From the NCBI RefSeq assembly GCF_014529535.1, contig NC_050735.1, positions 12,721,739 through 12,785,738 of the forward strand: a stretch of DNA of 64,000 nucleotides, in the 5' to 3' direction. The position numbers and the translations under genes were made by a program. The DNA comes from Bradysia coprophila (taxonomy: Eukaryota; Arthropoda; Insecta; Diptera; Sciaridae). Below, one piece after another: positions 12,241 to 24,462 of the stretch. Positions within the stretch are counted from its first letter, which is position 1, and each line of letters opens with the position of its first letter. The notes beneath the pieces were generated by a model. It saw only the letters and a list, made by a program, of their open reading frames with translations, did no database searches and had not been told where the DNA came from.

Positions 12241-14340
12241 TATTACCGCACTCTGATATGATAAAGGTGTGCATATTTAGCCTTTGTCAATTTTCATTTT
12301 GAATTTTCATCGGCCTAAAGTGTTTTTCGATCAAAATTCTCTTTGTTATGGTTTCGTTAAGCATCAAAGAACATAGAGAGTTCGTATAGTAATTCTTCGT
12401 TAAGTTTAACCAGTGAACTTTGACAAGTCTATCCATGTAAATTATATGGGTAGTCCTGTCCAAATTTTCACAGTGAACTTCACCGGACATTACTGTACGC
12501 ACTCAACGCAAATTTTAGTCGAAACACGTTTTCGATGCCTCGTGTGTTTTGAGCTTAACGGCATCAGTAAGTTCCGTATCTAGCCAAGCAGTGCCAAGAT
12601 CTCGTTTGTTAACTCACTGAATGAATGGCAAATCTGCGTTTTGTGTCACTTATCCATCAGAAAAATTGATGTGTATAATTGACGCCTATGTGGGAAAGCT
12701 CTCCTGAATATTACACAGCAAAAGTGTATTAAACTGATAATGCCGAATGAAGAGCTAATGCTCGTCTTTTGAAGAAGATTGCAGTGCTATACAGTGTTAT
12801 CTATACATAGTTTTCAGCTTAGGTCATATGAGTTTCCGTGTCGGAGTAATTGATTAATTTAATTGGATTACGTTGGAAGATTTTCCACACATTCGTTAAC
12901 AATTAATTTCACACTTAGTTACCTTTCCGAAGAAATTCCCCGAACGGAATGTTAACGCAGCTTTCTTTCTTTTTCACACACTTATAACCATCACACATCT
13001 GTGTTAACAAAACTTGATTCTCACATGTGGCGGTACGGTGTAGCGTAAATAGCAACCAACATTTCTTATTAGATCAAAACAGAAAAACCATTAGCAGAAA
13101 ACTTATTCTCGATTTTTTTTTTTTTCAATTAAACAATTTCAATTTGTCGCTAAAGTTTTCTGGAATCCAATTTTAAATACAATGGAAAATAGCAAAACTT
13201 TCGTACAGCCGATAAAAATCTTTAAAAAGGAAAAAAATTCCACAAATTTTCTTTCACTAAAACACTGAAGCACTACACGTTACTAACAAAATCTTTTGCG
13301 TAAAACTTTCGCGAACAACGTCGTTAGTCGTATTAAAAAGATTTACCACTGAGAATCCACTCTGCTTATCACACTGACAACGTCTCTACTACTCGACTAC
13401 TGTGCTATTTTATTTTGTAATTTATTGTTGAAGATACGAAGTTTGTATTTGATTTTGTTTTGTTTTGTTAGTATTTGTGTGAATGGCATTATATAATCGT
13501 TTGGTAGTGAATTTTAGTGAAACTTTAGTGCACTCACCGTGCCTCTTATATTGCTCATTGTTTCCGTATTTATAATCTGTACAATTCAATTTCGACGAAT
13601 TGAATGAAACGATTATGAGAGCACGGTGTATATAAAGGGATGAATGGTGAAAATTTCGTTTTGATAAGAGTTAATAGAATCACCTTTGTTCTTATTTCAC
13701 ATCTGTACTGATTCTGGCTCCAGCAAAATTGTGCTTCACATTTATAATGAATGTACATTGATACATTGAAAGGATTGAAATAGTGGACGAGCCTGGACGA
13801 TAATTTTGCGTTAAAGAAAATACGATATCATTTTTCCGCTTGTTCTGTTGTGCAGGTAGATTTATCACTAATTTTAATTACTTTAGCTTTTATCTGTGAA
13901 ATGATTTGATTCATAAAGGGAATTCAAAAGTTGTATGGCATGACTATTTTTAGAAAATTGATTTGCTTAATTTCATTACATTTTCCAAAAGTTGCTACAG
14001 GAAAGGGCAATCAAATTTCAACCGAAAGCTCCACTGATTTTCAGCTGATTCACTCATACAAACAAAGCTGGATGTGCTTGTTTATGCGGTTCCACTACCA
14101 AGGTACTGTTAAATCTGTATAAACTATAAACACTCATAACCAGGTTTATTTGTATCAGATGAAGTAAATTTTGGTTGAAAGAGCGTACAGAACTGTCAAA
14201 AAATATCATCAAATTTTGCAATTCAATTTTTCAAAAATAGGTTTCAGAATTTTGAAAAAAGCCGCGGGTTTTTACAAAAATTCTCAATGTCCGCAACAGT
14301 GCTTATAATCTAAAATTTTGAGTAAAAGAGTGGCTTAACT
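12241..14340. other. Intergenic, no gene seen
   Basis: This is AT-rich DNA with homopolymer tracts (for example a T-run near 13115-13125). No coding exon, RNA gene or clear repeat was recognised. Confidence 0.4.
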
Positions 14341-14498
14341 GTGGATTTACATAGCAACGTAAAAGTGACAGATGCAAAAATTTTCTCATACGGCAACTCG
14401 AAATTTCATTCATAATTTTAATTTTATGAATGAAATTTCGGGTTGCAGTATTTAAAAAACATTGAATCTGTCACTTTTACGTTGCTATGTAAATCCAC
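14341..14498. mobile_element. Fold-back MITE, GTGGATTTACATAGCAACG ends
   Basis: The first ~33 bases (GTGGATTTACATAGCAACGT...) are the inverse of the last ~33 (...ACGTTGCTATGTAAATCCAC). A second inner inverted repeat (AAATTTCATTCAT / ATGAATGAAATTT) makes it nearly fully palindromic. The 27581-27785 fold-back shares the TTTACATAGCAACG motif. Confidence 0.75.
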
Positions 14499-14699
14499 GG
14501 TAACTGAACTGAAAAATAAGTTTGAAAGGTTCCCTATGGAAATATTGTGAAGGGGATGACTCAACGCCATGTGATAGAGCCTGTTCATTTTCTGTTTTTA
14601 TCTTACACTTATGGCGGAAATACTGCATCATGAAATCTCTTCATTTAAACTTCCCTTTATACATTTCCAGCTAGAATTTTAAAAGTCTCGTCCGCAGTT

Positions 14700-15657
14700 A
14701 GAGTTATAGCTGACTATACCATATGGGTCTCTATGTGTACCTATATATAGCTTAAGGTGGGCATTCTACGGCTAAATATAACTGAATATAGCTAAATATA
14801 GGTCTATATAGCTCAACACAGGTGTATGTTTTCACATGCAAACATTTTTCGATGTACATATAAATAGAATGCATGAAAACATAAAACACATCACACATGT
14901 CCATATCTAATTACTTCCCTCTCTTGACACTAACACTAACTCAGAATCATTTTTACGAAAATCTGACAATTCAGTTGTCCCGATTGTCGCTTTATGGTCT
15001 TCATTACCTTTCAAATAAAAAATCATGAAAATTGATTTACTCGAGAGAGATCGAATTATTTATTTATTATTATGCTCAGTCCGTCAACTAGGCGTGTTCG
15101 ATAATTCATTCGATTGATAAAATATCGATTATTTCCCTGGAATCGATTATCGATATTTTCAGAAAATCAATATCAATCGAATGTTTTATCGATAATCGAT
15201 AAATATCGACTGAAAATCGATAAATATCGACTGATAATTCGATTTTCAGTGTATATTTGTTGATTATCAGTCGATATTTATCGATTATCGATAAAACATT
15301 CGATTGATATTTTATCGATTATTTGGAAATTTTATCATCGATTGATGATATTTTTCAGTGAACATGCCTACCGTCAACTCTAACTTCCTTGCATCGGTTT
15401 TCAGATTTTTCGCTGATTAGACATATACGAGAAACTTTGACCCTCTGAAAAAGCACTTTTCCGACCCCATATCTAGACCCAGTTAGAGCGATTTTGCTAA
15501 TCTTTTAACTGGCATTTCTTATTACCTATACTAAAAGAGGAAAAATGAATTATTAAAGTAGATACTGTTTTACTGAAGTGGATACCGCAGACCGGTAGAC
15601 TTTTTCCCTATTTTATTACAAACCTCTAAGTCCTCTTTATTTCGTACGGGTCTAAAA
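14700..15657 (+). repeat. Diverged repeat R, copy 4
   Basis: It shows R order: 'tatatagc' runs (14740-14820), 'aattacttcc...ctaac' and 'cattacctttcaaataaaaaatcatgaaaatt...ttactcgag' (15001-15050). It ends TTTCGTACGGGTCTAAAAAC at 15640-15659, exactly like the other R copies. The middle is replaced by a TATCGAT-rich palindrome (15105-15365). Confidence 0.65.
15105..15365. repeat. ATCGAT-rich palindrome
   Basis: The block contains about ten ATCGAT cores, several in the form TATCGATA or TATCGATT. It folds on itself: ATCGAATGTTTTATCGATAA near 15176 is the inverse of TTATCGATAAAACATTCGAT near 15285. TATCGATA is the known core of the DRE element bound by insect DREF; whether this block is bound is unknown. 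Confidence 0.7.
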
Positions 15658-16850
15658 ACATTTAACTCTAATGAGATTTGCTCATAATTCATTTATATTG
15701 AAACAGTAGATTACATCCGAGCCGGCGGAAGTAAGTGATTAAACAAAAGGGGTATTTGAAGCTATATGAACCGGAGATGACAAGGTTATGTGAGTATGTA
15801 GAGTTTAAGAAGTAAAATATTTAAAATTAGAAATCGATATTCATCAACTTGCCCGATCTTAAAATTTCCATACTCTTTAGTAATTCTCACTTGCAACTTA
15901 GGCCTATTTTGTTGTAGCCTGATTAAACGACATTTCAAAAACAAAATTTCTGATTTGTGAAAAACCGCACCCAAACAAAATATCCGGGAAAATAGAGGGA
16001 ACGGTAGACCATTTTCATTCTAGTCAAGTTATATTTTACCAAAGAACAGGTTAAGACAACCACGGAGGCGGGGGTGACACCAAATTTTATAAATCAACTT
16101 GAAGAAAATATTTTTCTCGAAAATTCAGAATTTTGTTTTTGATAAGGTCTATTTTACATATAAACTTCGCAGCCGTTGACGCAATTGTGTGTCACCGCCT
16201 TCGTGATCAACTCAGGGTTGTCTTAACCTGTTCTTTCAGAACCTTGGTATTTTATTTTACATGTAGTCGCTTGTAGTTGCATTTAAACACGACAGAAGTG
16301 TCTGTTGCTACATGTTATATGTTATATTTAGATGGTCCGTTACCAATCTGAAACGTTAAAAAACTGACCGAATTTCAATTTTAATTGATTGAACAGAAGT
16401 AGCATATTCGATGTTCTTAAAGCAATGTAATGTACTTCGTCGCTTATTTCCCACGTCTGTTAGGAAAGACGTTGTTTCTAACTTATGCTAAAAGGTTTTT
16501 TTTTAGCGTATTCGATTCGATAAGCCTCTCATTCGCTAAAAAAGCATTTTAGCATGCGTTCGAAAAATAACTAGTACAATAGGCGCCACTGGTTCGAAAA
16601 CACTTTGTGGTATTGTCGGTAATGATGTGAAAGGTATTACCAGTACTACGCAGTTTGTATATGGAATTTCAACCTAACAAAACCAAAAACATCTACTGGT
16701 CGATATACCAAAAAAATTGCGTTCGAAGTGTCACGAGCTACAAAAAATAATCGTGAACGAATGGAACGAACTGTCCACCATTTTCGTGGTTTTTCCGCGA
16801 CGCTCAACTGACAGTGGAGTGCCAGTGATTTTAGTTTTTTAATTTTCATC
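15658..16850. other. Upstream flank of exd, no gene seen
   Basis: Apart from the fold-back at 16041-16237, no coding or RNA feature was recognised. A 67-codon minus frame at 16646-16849 has no family resemblance. Confidence 0.4.
16041..16237. mobile_element. TIR element with AAAGAACAGGTTAAGACAACC ends
   Basis: The left end AAAGAACAGGTTAAGACAAC is the inverse of the right end GTTGTCTTAACCTGTTCTTT. The interior shares 'caacttgaagaaaatattttt', 'ttcagaattttgttttt' and 'gccgttgacgcaatt' with the cluster at 54186-54602. It is a small non-autonomous family. Confidence 0.75.
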
Positions 16851-17068
16851 CATTAAAGTATACCCAAATCAACAAAAAATATTACAAAAGTGTACAATCC
16901 AATGTTAATTAGTGTTTAAAAGTGTTATTGTTACGACAAATACCATGTATACGAGTGTAAACGTCTATTGAATAGTTTTGGGTTTGGTGCACTGTAACAA
17001 AAAAAAAAAAACTTACTTTGGAGGACAAAGGTTTTGGATTTTTCCGAAAGTTTCTCTAGTTTTTTGTG

Positions 17069-17851
17069 GTAAGTCAATTAAATAGTTAGCGGTTCGGTTT
17101 GCGAAAAAATGCATTGCGTATGACTAAGGGTATAACGCAGTTACATTTAACAAATTGAAAATATCTAAAATTTAACATCACCCGTCTTAAAGACTCTATA
17201 GCGTAACAGCCATTGCCGCATCTTAAATAAAAAAGAAACATTACTAGCCGTTGCAGTTCATTGTGTATTCGCTTGTTTACCTTTTTTGTGAATATACTAC
17301 CGCGACCATGAGAACGTTTCTATAATGTGTGTATGATATCTGCATATCTGTAATCTTTTGCTCCTGAGGATGAGCGAGAGAGAGAGAGATGGAATATGAC
17401 AAAATTCGAACATTCAGGTTATTTTTTTCGTGCAGTTACCTGGGCTGTGCAAAGACATTATTTTTGTTCTGCAGTTTTGTCTTCAATTTAAAGATGAGTT
17501 TTTGTGCTACGAAATGTTGAACTCGTCTGTAAGATGATGAGTGTGTATGTGTAGACATTTAAGAATGTATTTACTTTGGGTGAAATTTTTACTTTTTACT
17601 TTTAGTAATCTAAACAAATAATGTTCTAGTCTATGTACTGAAAATAGAACACTCTCAAGTACATAACAAAGAGTAAGAGTTTAAGGAATATTTCCCACTT
17701 AACCTCAAATTCTGACGGCGGTTGTAATTCAATATTTTGTCATTACTGAATTTAGAAGATTCAAAGATTTGCCTGCGCAGAACCATACATTCCATGTTCC
17801 ACGGATCTGATCTTTGGACCGAATAATGAACAATCCAATCTTCCCTTCCAG
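17069..17851 (+). promoter_or_regulatory. Predicted 5'UTR intron of exd
   Basis: A strong donor (GTG|GTAAGT at 17069) and a strong pyrimidine-rich acceptor (TCTTCCCTTCCAG ending at 17851) lie upstream of the exd start codon. They would leave a 28-nt leader segment before the ATG at 17880. The non-coding first exon would end at 17068, and its start is not determinable by eye. Confidence 0.45.
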
Positions 17852-17879
17852 GTAGAAAAATTCTTTTGTTTTTTACAAT

Positions 17880-18845
17880 ATGGAAGATCCCAATCGTATG
17901 ATGGCCCATGCTGGTGCTCTGATGGGATCGCAAGGCTATGGTATGCCGCAAGGTGACGGTTCCGGTGAAAATGAGACGCGAAAACAAGATATTGGCGAAA
18001 TTTTGCAACAAATCATGAACATTACCGAACAATCGTTGGACGAAGCTCAGGCCCGAAAGCACACATTGAATTGTCACAGAATGAAACAGGCATTGTTCGC
18101 AGTGCTGTGTGAAGTGAAAGAAAAAGCTGTCCTATCGTTGCGTAACACCCAAGAGGAAGAGCCGCCAGATCCACAAATTTTGCGATTGGATAACATGTTG
18201 ATTGCTGAAGGCGTTGCCGGACCGGAAAAGGGTGGTGGTGCTGGAGCGGCAGCGAGTGCAGCGGCAGCGAGTCAAGGTATGATTAAGGTTATTTTACACT
18301 TTCCAAAGTAACCCGTTATTATTTGAAGTGGATTTTCCGCTAGGATCTTCATTGTCACTTGACGGCGCTGACAATGCAATCGAACACTCCGACTATCGGG
18401 CCAAATTGGCTCAAATAAGACTTATTTATCATCAGGAATTGGAAAAGTATGAACAGGCCTGCAATGAATTCACAACGCACGTTATGAATTTACTGCGCGA
18501 ACAGAGTCGTACCAGGTGAGCAGAAAATTTCTTTTTTCAATTAGTCGATAGTGACATTGAATTGACAATGTATATTCGATGCACAGACCGATCACGCCGA
18601 AGGAAATCGAACGTATGGTTCAAATAATCCACAAGAAATTCGGAACCATTCAAATGCAATTGAAACAGTCCACCTGTGAAGCGGTCATGATATTGCGTTC
18701 GCGTTTCCTCGATGCCCGCAGAAAGCGTCGCAATTTCAGCAAACAAGCGTCGGAAATTTTAAACGAATACTTTTACAGTCATTTGAGCAATCCATATCCG
18801 TCGGAAGAAGCGAAAGAGGAATTAGCACGTAAATGCGGAATAACG
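17880..18845 (+). CDS. exd: extradenticle (Pbx/PBC homeoprotein), common exons 1-3
   Basis: These exons encode the constant part of a TALE homeodomain transcription factor of the PBC class, the nuclear cofactor of Hox proteins and partner of Homothorax. Exons are 17880-18276, 18344-18515 and 18587-18845, joined by 67- and 71-bp introns with GT-AG ends; the joined frame is 276 codons, ending in phase 0. Residues 1-132 start [20 protein letters not shown] and carry the first half of the PBC domain, ending in an Ala-rich tract; exon 2 completes it. Exon 3 begins at the [10 protein letters not shown] segment and enters the homeodomain at about residue 233 ([10 protein letters not shown]), with the PYP three-residue loop extension. 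The coding frame breaks at GIT, just before recognition helix 3, which must come from exon 4a or 4b. The start is chosen by match to the family N-terminus. Confidence 0.95.
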
Positions 18846-19384
18846 GTGAGCGAAACATTTTTGTTTTCTTTGTTCCAAAAATTCATTTTTGTTCTCCGTA
18901 CTTTACATCGGAAGATTTTTTCATATTTTAATTGTTCGTGTGTCCTACAAACTATTTCGAAAATTTTATGTTTTGTTCAGCGAGCCAAAGAATATTTTAA
19001 TGCATTTTATACCAATTTTGATCGTCTGATATGAAGCAGATGACTGGTAAAATCTCACTACTGTGTAATTGAGCCAGTTTCTAATGTGCCCAAAGTGTTG
19101 TACAAAACAGTACTTGTGCCTTTGACTAAGTGTTAGAATGTTGAAGTTTAGCTGTTAATGATGAGACACATACCTAGCCAGAGTTTCTGTTAGGAGACAT
19201 ACAGTTATAACTTTTTAGTTTAGTTTGGAAAATAGAAAATTTAAGATTTTTTCAAGTACGGTCGGTACATTGTCTATGAGGTACCTAAGAATTCAAAGTG
19301 ATACAAACAGTACATTGAACATAATAACTACACTGGCTTTTATCATGTCCGGAGCGATAGCAGAGGATTCTCTTCATCCGAGTC

Positions 19385-19557
19385 CATAAGTTCCACATTC
19401 AGATTCCACAAGTTCCACAATCCAGATTCCACAAGTTCCACATTCGGACTCTACAAGTTTCGCATTCGGACTCCACAAGTTCCACATTCAGACTTCACAA
19501 GTTCCACATTCAGACTTCACAAGTTCCACCTTCATATTCCACAAGTTCCACATTTAA
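19385..19557. repeat. ~22-bp minisatellite in exd intron 3
   Basis: About eight imperfect copies of a unit such as CCACAAGTTCCACATTCAGA follow one another. They lie in the intron between exon 3 and exon 4a. Confidence 0.85.
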
Positions 19558-21098
19558 TTGTGTTTACTAGACTTTGAAGTACTGTAGTCTTACACTTTAG
19601 TAAACTCACATCTAAAAAGACTTCAGGTAGAAAAATCTGTGTGGTACAAAACGCACAGGTAAAATGGCCAATTAAACACGAATTCCATGGAATCGACATG
19701 CATGGCATTTACTGAAATCTAGTACTTCTAGGCCAGTAAAACATGTCTAAGGTAGTTTTGTTAGCTTAACGAAAATAGAATTTTTTGTTACCACTGATGA
19801 AAAGTGGCATTTTTTAGGCCTAGCCGTAAGCCTGTCCTAATGAGGTGAAGTCGAGAACAGCATGAACAAAGAAATGCCTCCACAACTTAATGCTTTTCTA
19901 GGCACTAGTGCTACATCTCGTGTACCTACAACGTTTTCTTTAATGGAAGGATAAAAAGTAGAAAAAACCCAGTTTTTGTGTGACACTTTTCACTTTTATC
20001 TCGAGTTTTTATAAAGGATTTTAAATGTTGAGGCCCCAGAAAGTTCATAATATTCGATGTAAAATGTTTAGATAATATTGCCATGCTTCAGAGACAGTAC
20101 ACAAAGCAGTAGAAGACATTAATTCTCGAAAAACTTGTATTTCCATATTTCAATGTTAAGGATTGAGACTGAAAGATCGACTGACGAACTTCTAAAGAAG
20201 CTATAGGGTTCTCAGCTAGCTAAGAAAAACTATTATTATCAGTAATTCCATATCTGGTCATTGGACTCGCTGACCTTAAGTATAATTTTACTACAAATTC
20301 TTGACATTATTTAGACCTCAGGTAAGTTACAAAACGAAATAAAATTTGATCGATTCCATTGGAAGTTTCAATCAAAATACTGGTGCAGAATGGAGATATG
20401 GGAATAGTCCTAAACAGATTCGATGTGATTTTTGATTTTTAATTCCAATCTTTAATTTTGGTTTTGGTTATAAACGCGGAATGTTTAAAAAAACAAAACA
20501 AATGCTGTGAAAAACGGGGTTCTAAGAACAAACAGAAAAAAATATTTGTGATTTGCTTCTATGTGCATTTTAAATATCAACGCAACATCTTCATCATTAT
20601 GTATCATCGCTTTGTTTATTTTGTTATTGTTGTTCCTTAAATTTATTTTGTGTCCTCGTTACATTTTACATACGAAATAGTGAAAAGTGCTTCCTTATGT
20701 TCATTTCTTTTTTTTTGTTTTCAAATATTAATACCAAAGTGATTACGAACCAGGGGTATGTGCAATTTTTCTTTTTAAATAAAATTTATTTTAGGCTATA
20801 GAATAAACTGTAAAATAATGCTCTCAAAAATACAAACTGAATTCGTACATGGTATATGAATGAATGTGTCGTTGTCAGACACGTCTTCGGAAAAAAAGGA
20901 TAAACAAAATGAAATGAGAATGAAAGAGAAAAGACAAACAAATATCTAAAACATGGATCATATGTGGGCGCATTTATTTAATTATAACACAAAATTTGTG
21001 TCACAAATTGAAAATGGAATTTTAGTTTTGTTTTTGGAATTAAAGAAGGAATTATTTTTAGAACAAAAACAAAACAAAAAATTGAACCGACAAAAATA

Positions 21099-21308
21099 CA
21101 GTGGACGTCAGCGAAATTTAGACATAAATTTGTTCCGGCTGCTTTTCTCAGTTCAGGTCCAGTCATACAAATAAAACTGCTTATACATTCTATTATTCGG
21201 GTGAAATATTGGTAATGTAAAGACGTATGGCCAGTTTTGTTTTCATGATTGGACCAGCTGAAAAACAGCTGAAGAAAATTCGTGTCTAAATTCCCATTAC
21301 GTCTTCTG
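21099..21308. mobile_element. MITE of the M1 family in exd intron
   Basis: CAGTGGACGTCAGCGAAATT begins after TA (21097-21098) and the element ends ...ACGTCTTCTG before TA (21309-21310). Subterminal 'ggaccagctgaaaaacagctga' is characteristic of the family. The 210-bp element is non-coding. Confidence 0.75.
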
Positions 21309-22143
21309 TAACAATTCTTTTACACATTATACTGATCGTATTGTCTAGTTCAGTACTATTATAATGAAAATATGATGCTTGTTCGCGTATTTATACATTC
21401 AAAACGGAAAATATACAAAAAAATGCTTCTATGCACATACCCCCATTCATAATCTGTGATTTTTATTATTTGTTGTTTTTTTGCTTCTTGTTTTATTTTC
21501 TTTTTGTATGCGCCGCCGTAAACACCATACAATAACAATACCACGCTTTCATTGAATCTTATATGCTTAATTGCTTTTTTGTATCGATTCATATTGTATT
21601 TGTGAGAGAATATCGTTTCATTTTTTGATTGTGTATACGATTACAATGGATAATCAGAACAGCATTGTTGCCTGAATATTTTAATGTTTTCGTTGTGAAA
21701 AGTGCGTAGCGAAAGGTTCGTTAAGTTTGTCTATTTTTTTCTAGTCAACATATCAAGTCCTATTATTGGGAGTGTAATTGTCGATACTATCGATTTTGAC
21801 AGAAATGTTAACGATCGCTCGACAAAATGCAGTGATCATTGGTTCTGCAAAAAACCACGAAATCCAACAAAACTGGCGATCCCATCATTGTTGGTGCGTT
21901 TTCTGCTTAACTGTTGGTAAATTCAGTAAATTTTTGGTAGATTTCGACAATTTTCCGTATTTTTCGGAAACAAAATTTCTAATAATAGGCCCTTATATGG
22001 CTAGGAGAAGTTACAGTTCAGAAACAATTGTCAAGAGATTTTTTTTCTTCTTTCATCGAGTAGGACGTAGAAGTTTACAAAATTGAACTGAAATCGTTCA
22101 CACCCACATTCCCCCGGACTAAAAATTCAAGATATATCTGAAC

Positions 22144-22344
22144 CACGACAGAGTAAAATAAACCAGGCAGGAGCGGCTCTTTTTTGAAACGTCAAATAAG
22201 GGACCTAATACACCGGATGAAAATGAACTCAAATGAACACTGACATAAATTGAAAAATTTTGTTCGCAAAAAATATAGGGCTACTAGATTCTTCAGGTCC
22301 TAGTCAAATCAGCGCTCCTGCCTGGTTAAGTTTACTCTGTCGTG
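22144..22344. mobile_element. hAT-type MITE with 8-bp target duplication
   Basis: The TIR CACGACAGAGTAAA is matched by TTTACTCTGTCGTG; pairing continues inward (CCAGGCAGGAGCG / CGCTCCTGCCTGG). It is flanked by an exact 8-bp direct repeat, ATCTGAAC, at 22136-22143 and 22345-22352. Eight-base duplications are typical of hAT elements. It lies in exd intron 3. Confidence 0.85.
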
Positions 22345-23015
22345 ATCTGAACCAATAAGACTTGGAGGCGATACACGCGAGGAATTTTGCGTTGATGAGG
22401 TCGACAATTATTCGTCGTTTTGCATTGTTTAATGTATGCTCAAAATTTCTCGTGTATTTTCGGCCTTAGAAGCGCCGTTCCAATTGGAAATGGTAACGAA
22501 GGGCAATTGCATTGGCCTTACAAGAATAATTCTTTTCACCTTTTTGGTGCAAGCGAAAGACCCTCGGCCATGTCACACCAGTTTGACAAGAATTGTATGC
22601 AATTAGCTGAACATTGAAAACACTTTTCCTCTACTTCCTTTTTCTCAACGCAATATGTAGTAGGATGTTAAATTTGGGCTACATAAGTTCAGATCTGTCA
22701 GCTTCGCGGACCAGCCGAATTTCATAGGTTTACAGAGCATATTCTACCTCATATGTCGAATCATGACGAGTAAAAAATTCAAAATTTGCGGTCGAATACG
22801 AGTGAAAAGTTCATATCTAATCCGAAAACCTGATCTGGTCCATTCGTTTTCAATTTTACTGTCAAATATTTTCTTCCTGGTAAAAAAAGGATTCTACGTT
22901 TCTTTCAAGAACATTGAGATAACGCAACAAGCAAAGCAAAACCTGTAATCGTATACACAACTATGCCTATTTGACTTTCACATCATTGTTTGTGCCAAAA
23001 CAACATTTGATTTAG

Positions 23016-23324
<309 letters not shown>

Positions 23325-23889
23325 GAGGAACGATTCAATGCGAAGTACTAGATTGAATTTTTCTTTTGTTTTTGTTTTTCATATTTTTTTTTAGTTAATT
23401 TTGGGTTTTTTCGTTGGAAATTTCTATAAATTTTTCGTCATGAAATGTTCGAAGTTTTGTTGTTCTCCGAATTCTTTAGAAAAGTCTAAAGGAAACGGGT
23501 TTTACTATCAGTTCTGTTTTGGTTGGTTGTGTGTTCCGACAATTTTTCATTTCTTTGATTTTATCGTTTCGACAAAGTGAGAAACAGAAGTAATCTTAAA
23601 TTGTTGTTGTGTGTCGTAAATTTTGATACATATAAATGAACAGAGTATACCAACTTAACTAACTAATAATTTTAGGATTAAGGATAGAAAATAAAGAAAA
23701 CAAATTAATCATGTTGCAAGACTACGTAAATATTTGCATCATCCTGTATCAGTAACTCATTGCTTTACAAGAACACTTTTTGTCCATAGAACTCTTTTAA
23801 GTAGAAGTACCTTCCTCGACTCGATGCCGTTCTATAAATTAAAGCGTCTCATTCTCCTAGAACAACGAATTTTGAGACTGGTGCTTCCA

Positions 23890-24135
23890 CTAAACCGAAT
23901 GAAATGACGAGAAATAACCCATATGGGTTTCGGGTCGAGCCATGACCTGAGAAACTGTCGAAGCTTTCGTAATTATGCAACTCGAGTGAATCGGGGTAGA
24001 CGAGAACGTTTCACAAACAAATTCATCACTCTCGTCCATTCCTGATGCAACCAGTGCAGTGGCAAATCCACACATGAAAATGCATGAAATTTTCTCTCCA
24101 TCATAAGTTGTCACGAAATACGTCGATTTGCCCAT
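23890..24135 (-). other. Unassigned 81-codon open frame
   Basis: This minus-strand frame, read MGKSTYFVTTYDGEKISCIF..., has a less AT-biased composition than its surroundings and six cysteines. I recognise no family, see no signal peptide and no convincing splice partner. It lies between exd exons 4a and 4b. It may be a small antisense gene or exon, a decayed transposon fragment, or chance. Confidence 0.2.
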
Positions 24136-24207
24136 AGATTGATTGAAAGAGGGGATTCGCTCAGTTCTGCTGAATATTTTGCTGAAATTTCATCAGCAGA
24201 CATTTTC

Positions 24208-24462
24208 ACCGTAATTTGCATAAGAGACTAAGCGAAAAATTTTAAGAAAATAATTCTTTTGTTTAAAGTCGCTAAGGTGCAAATTATTACGGAAGATTTA
24301 GTTATTTCTCTCTGTTTTTCAGTCTATTGACATAGTTCTTGTTTCTCTTGACGTCATTTCTTCCGTAATTTGCATGAGGAACTTAGCGACAAATGTGAAC
24401 AAAACAATTCTTTTGATAAAATTTGTCGCTAAGTTTCTTATGCAAATTACGGTAGATTTATC
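24208..24462. repeat. Two adjacent fold-backs sharing CCGTAATTTGCAT
   Basis: CCGTAATTTGCATAAG...CTAAGCG (24211) pairs with CGCTAAGGTGCAAATTATTACGG (near 24271). About 150 bp on, CCGTAATTTGCATGAG...CTTAGCGAC pairs with GTCGCTAAG...ATGCAAATTACGG. The four half-sites make two hairpins of one family, side by side. Confidence 0.7.

Noticed and set aside
17655..18077. 140-codon minus frame over exd exon 1
   Set aside because: It is antisense to a well-conserved coding exon and has no similarity of its own.
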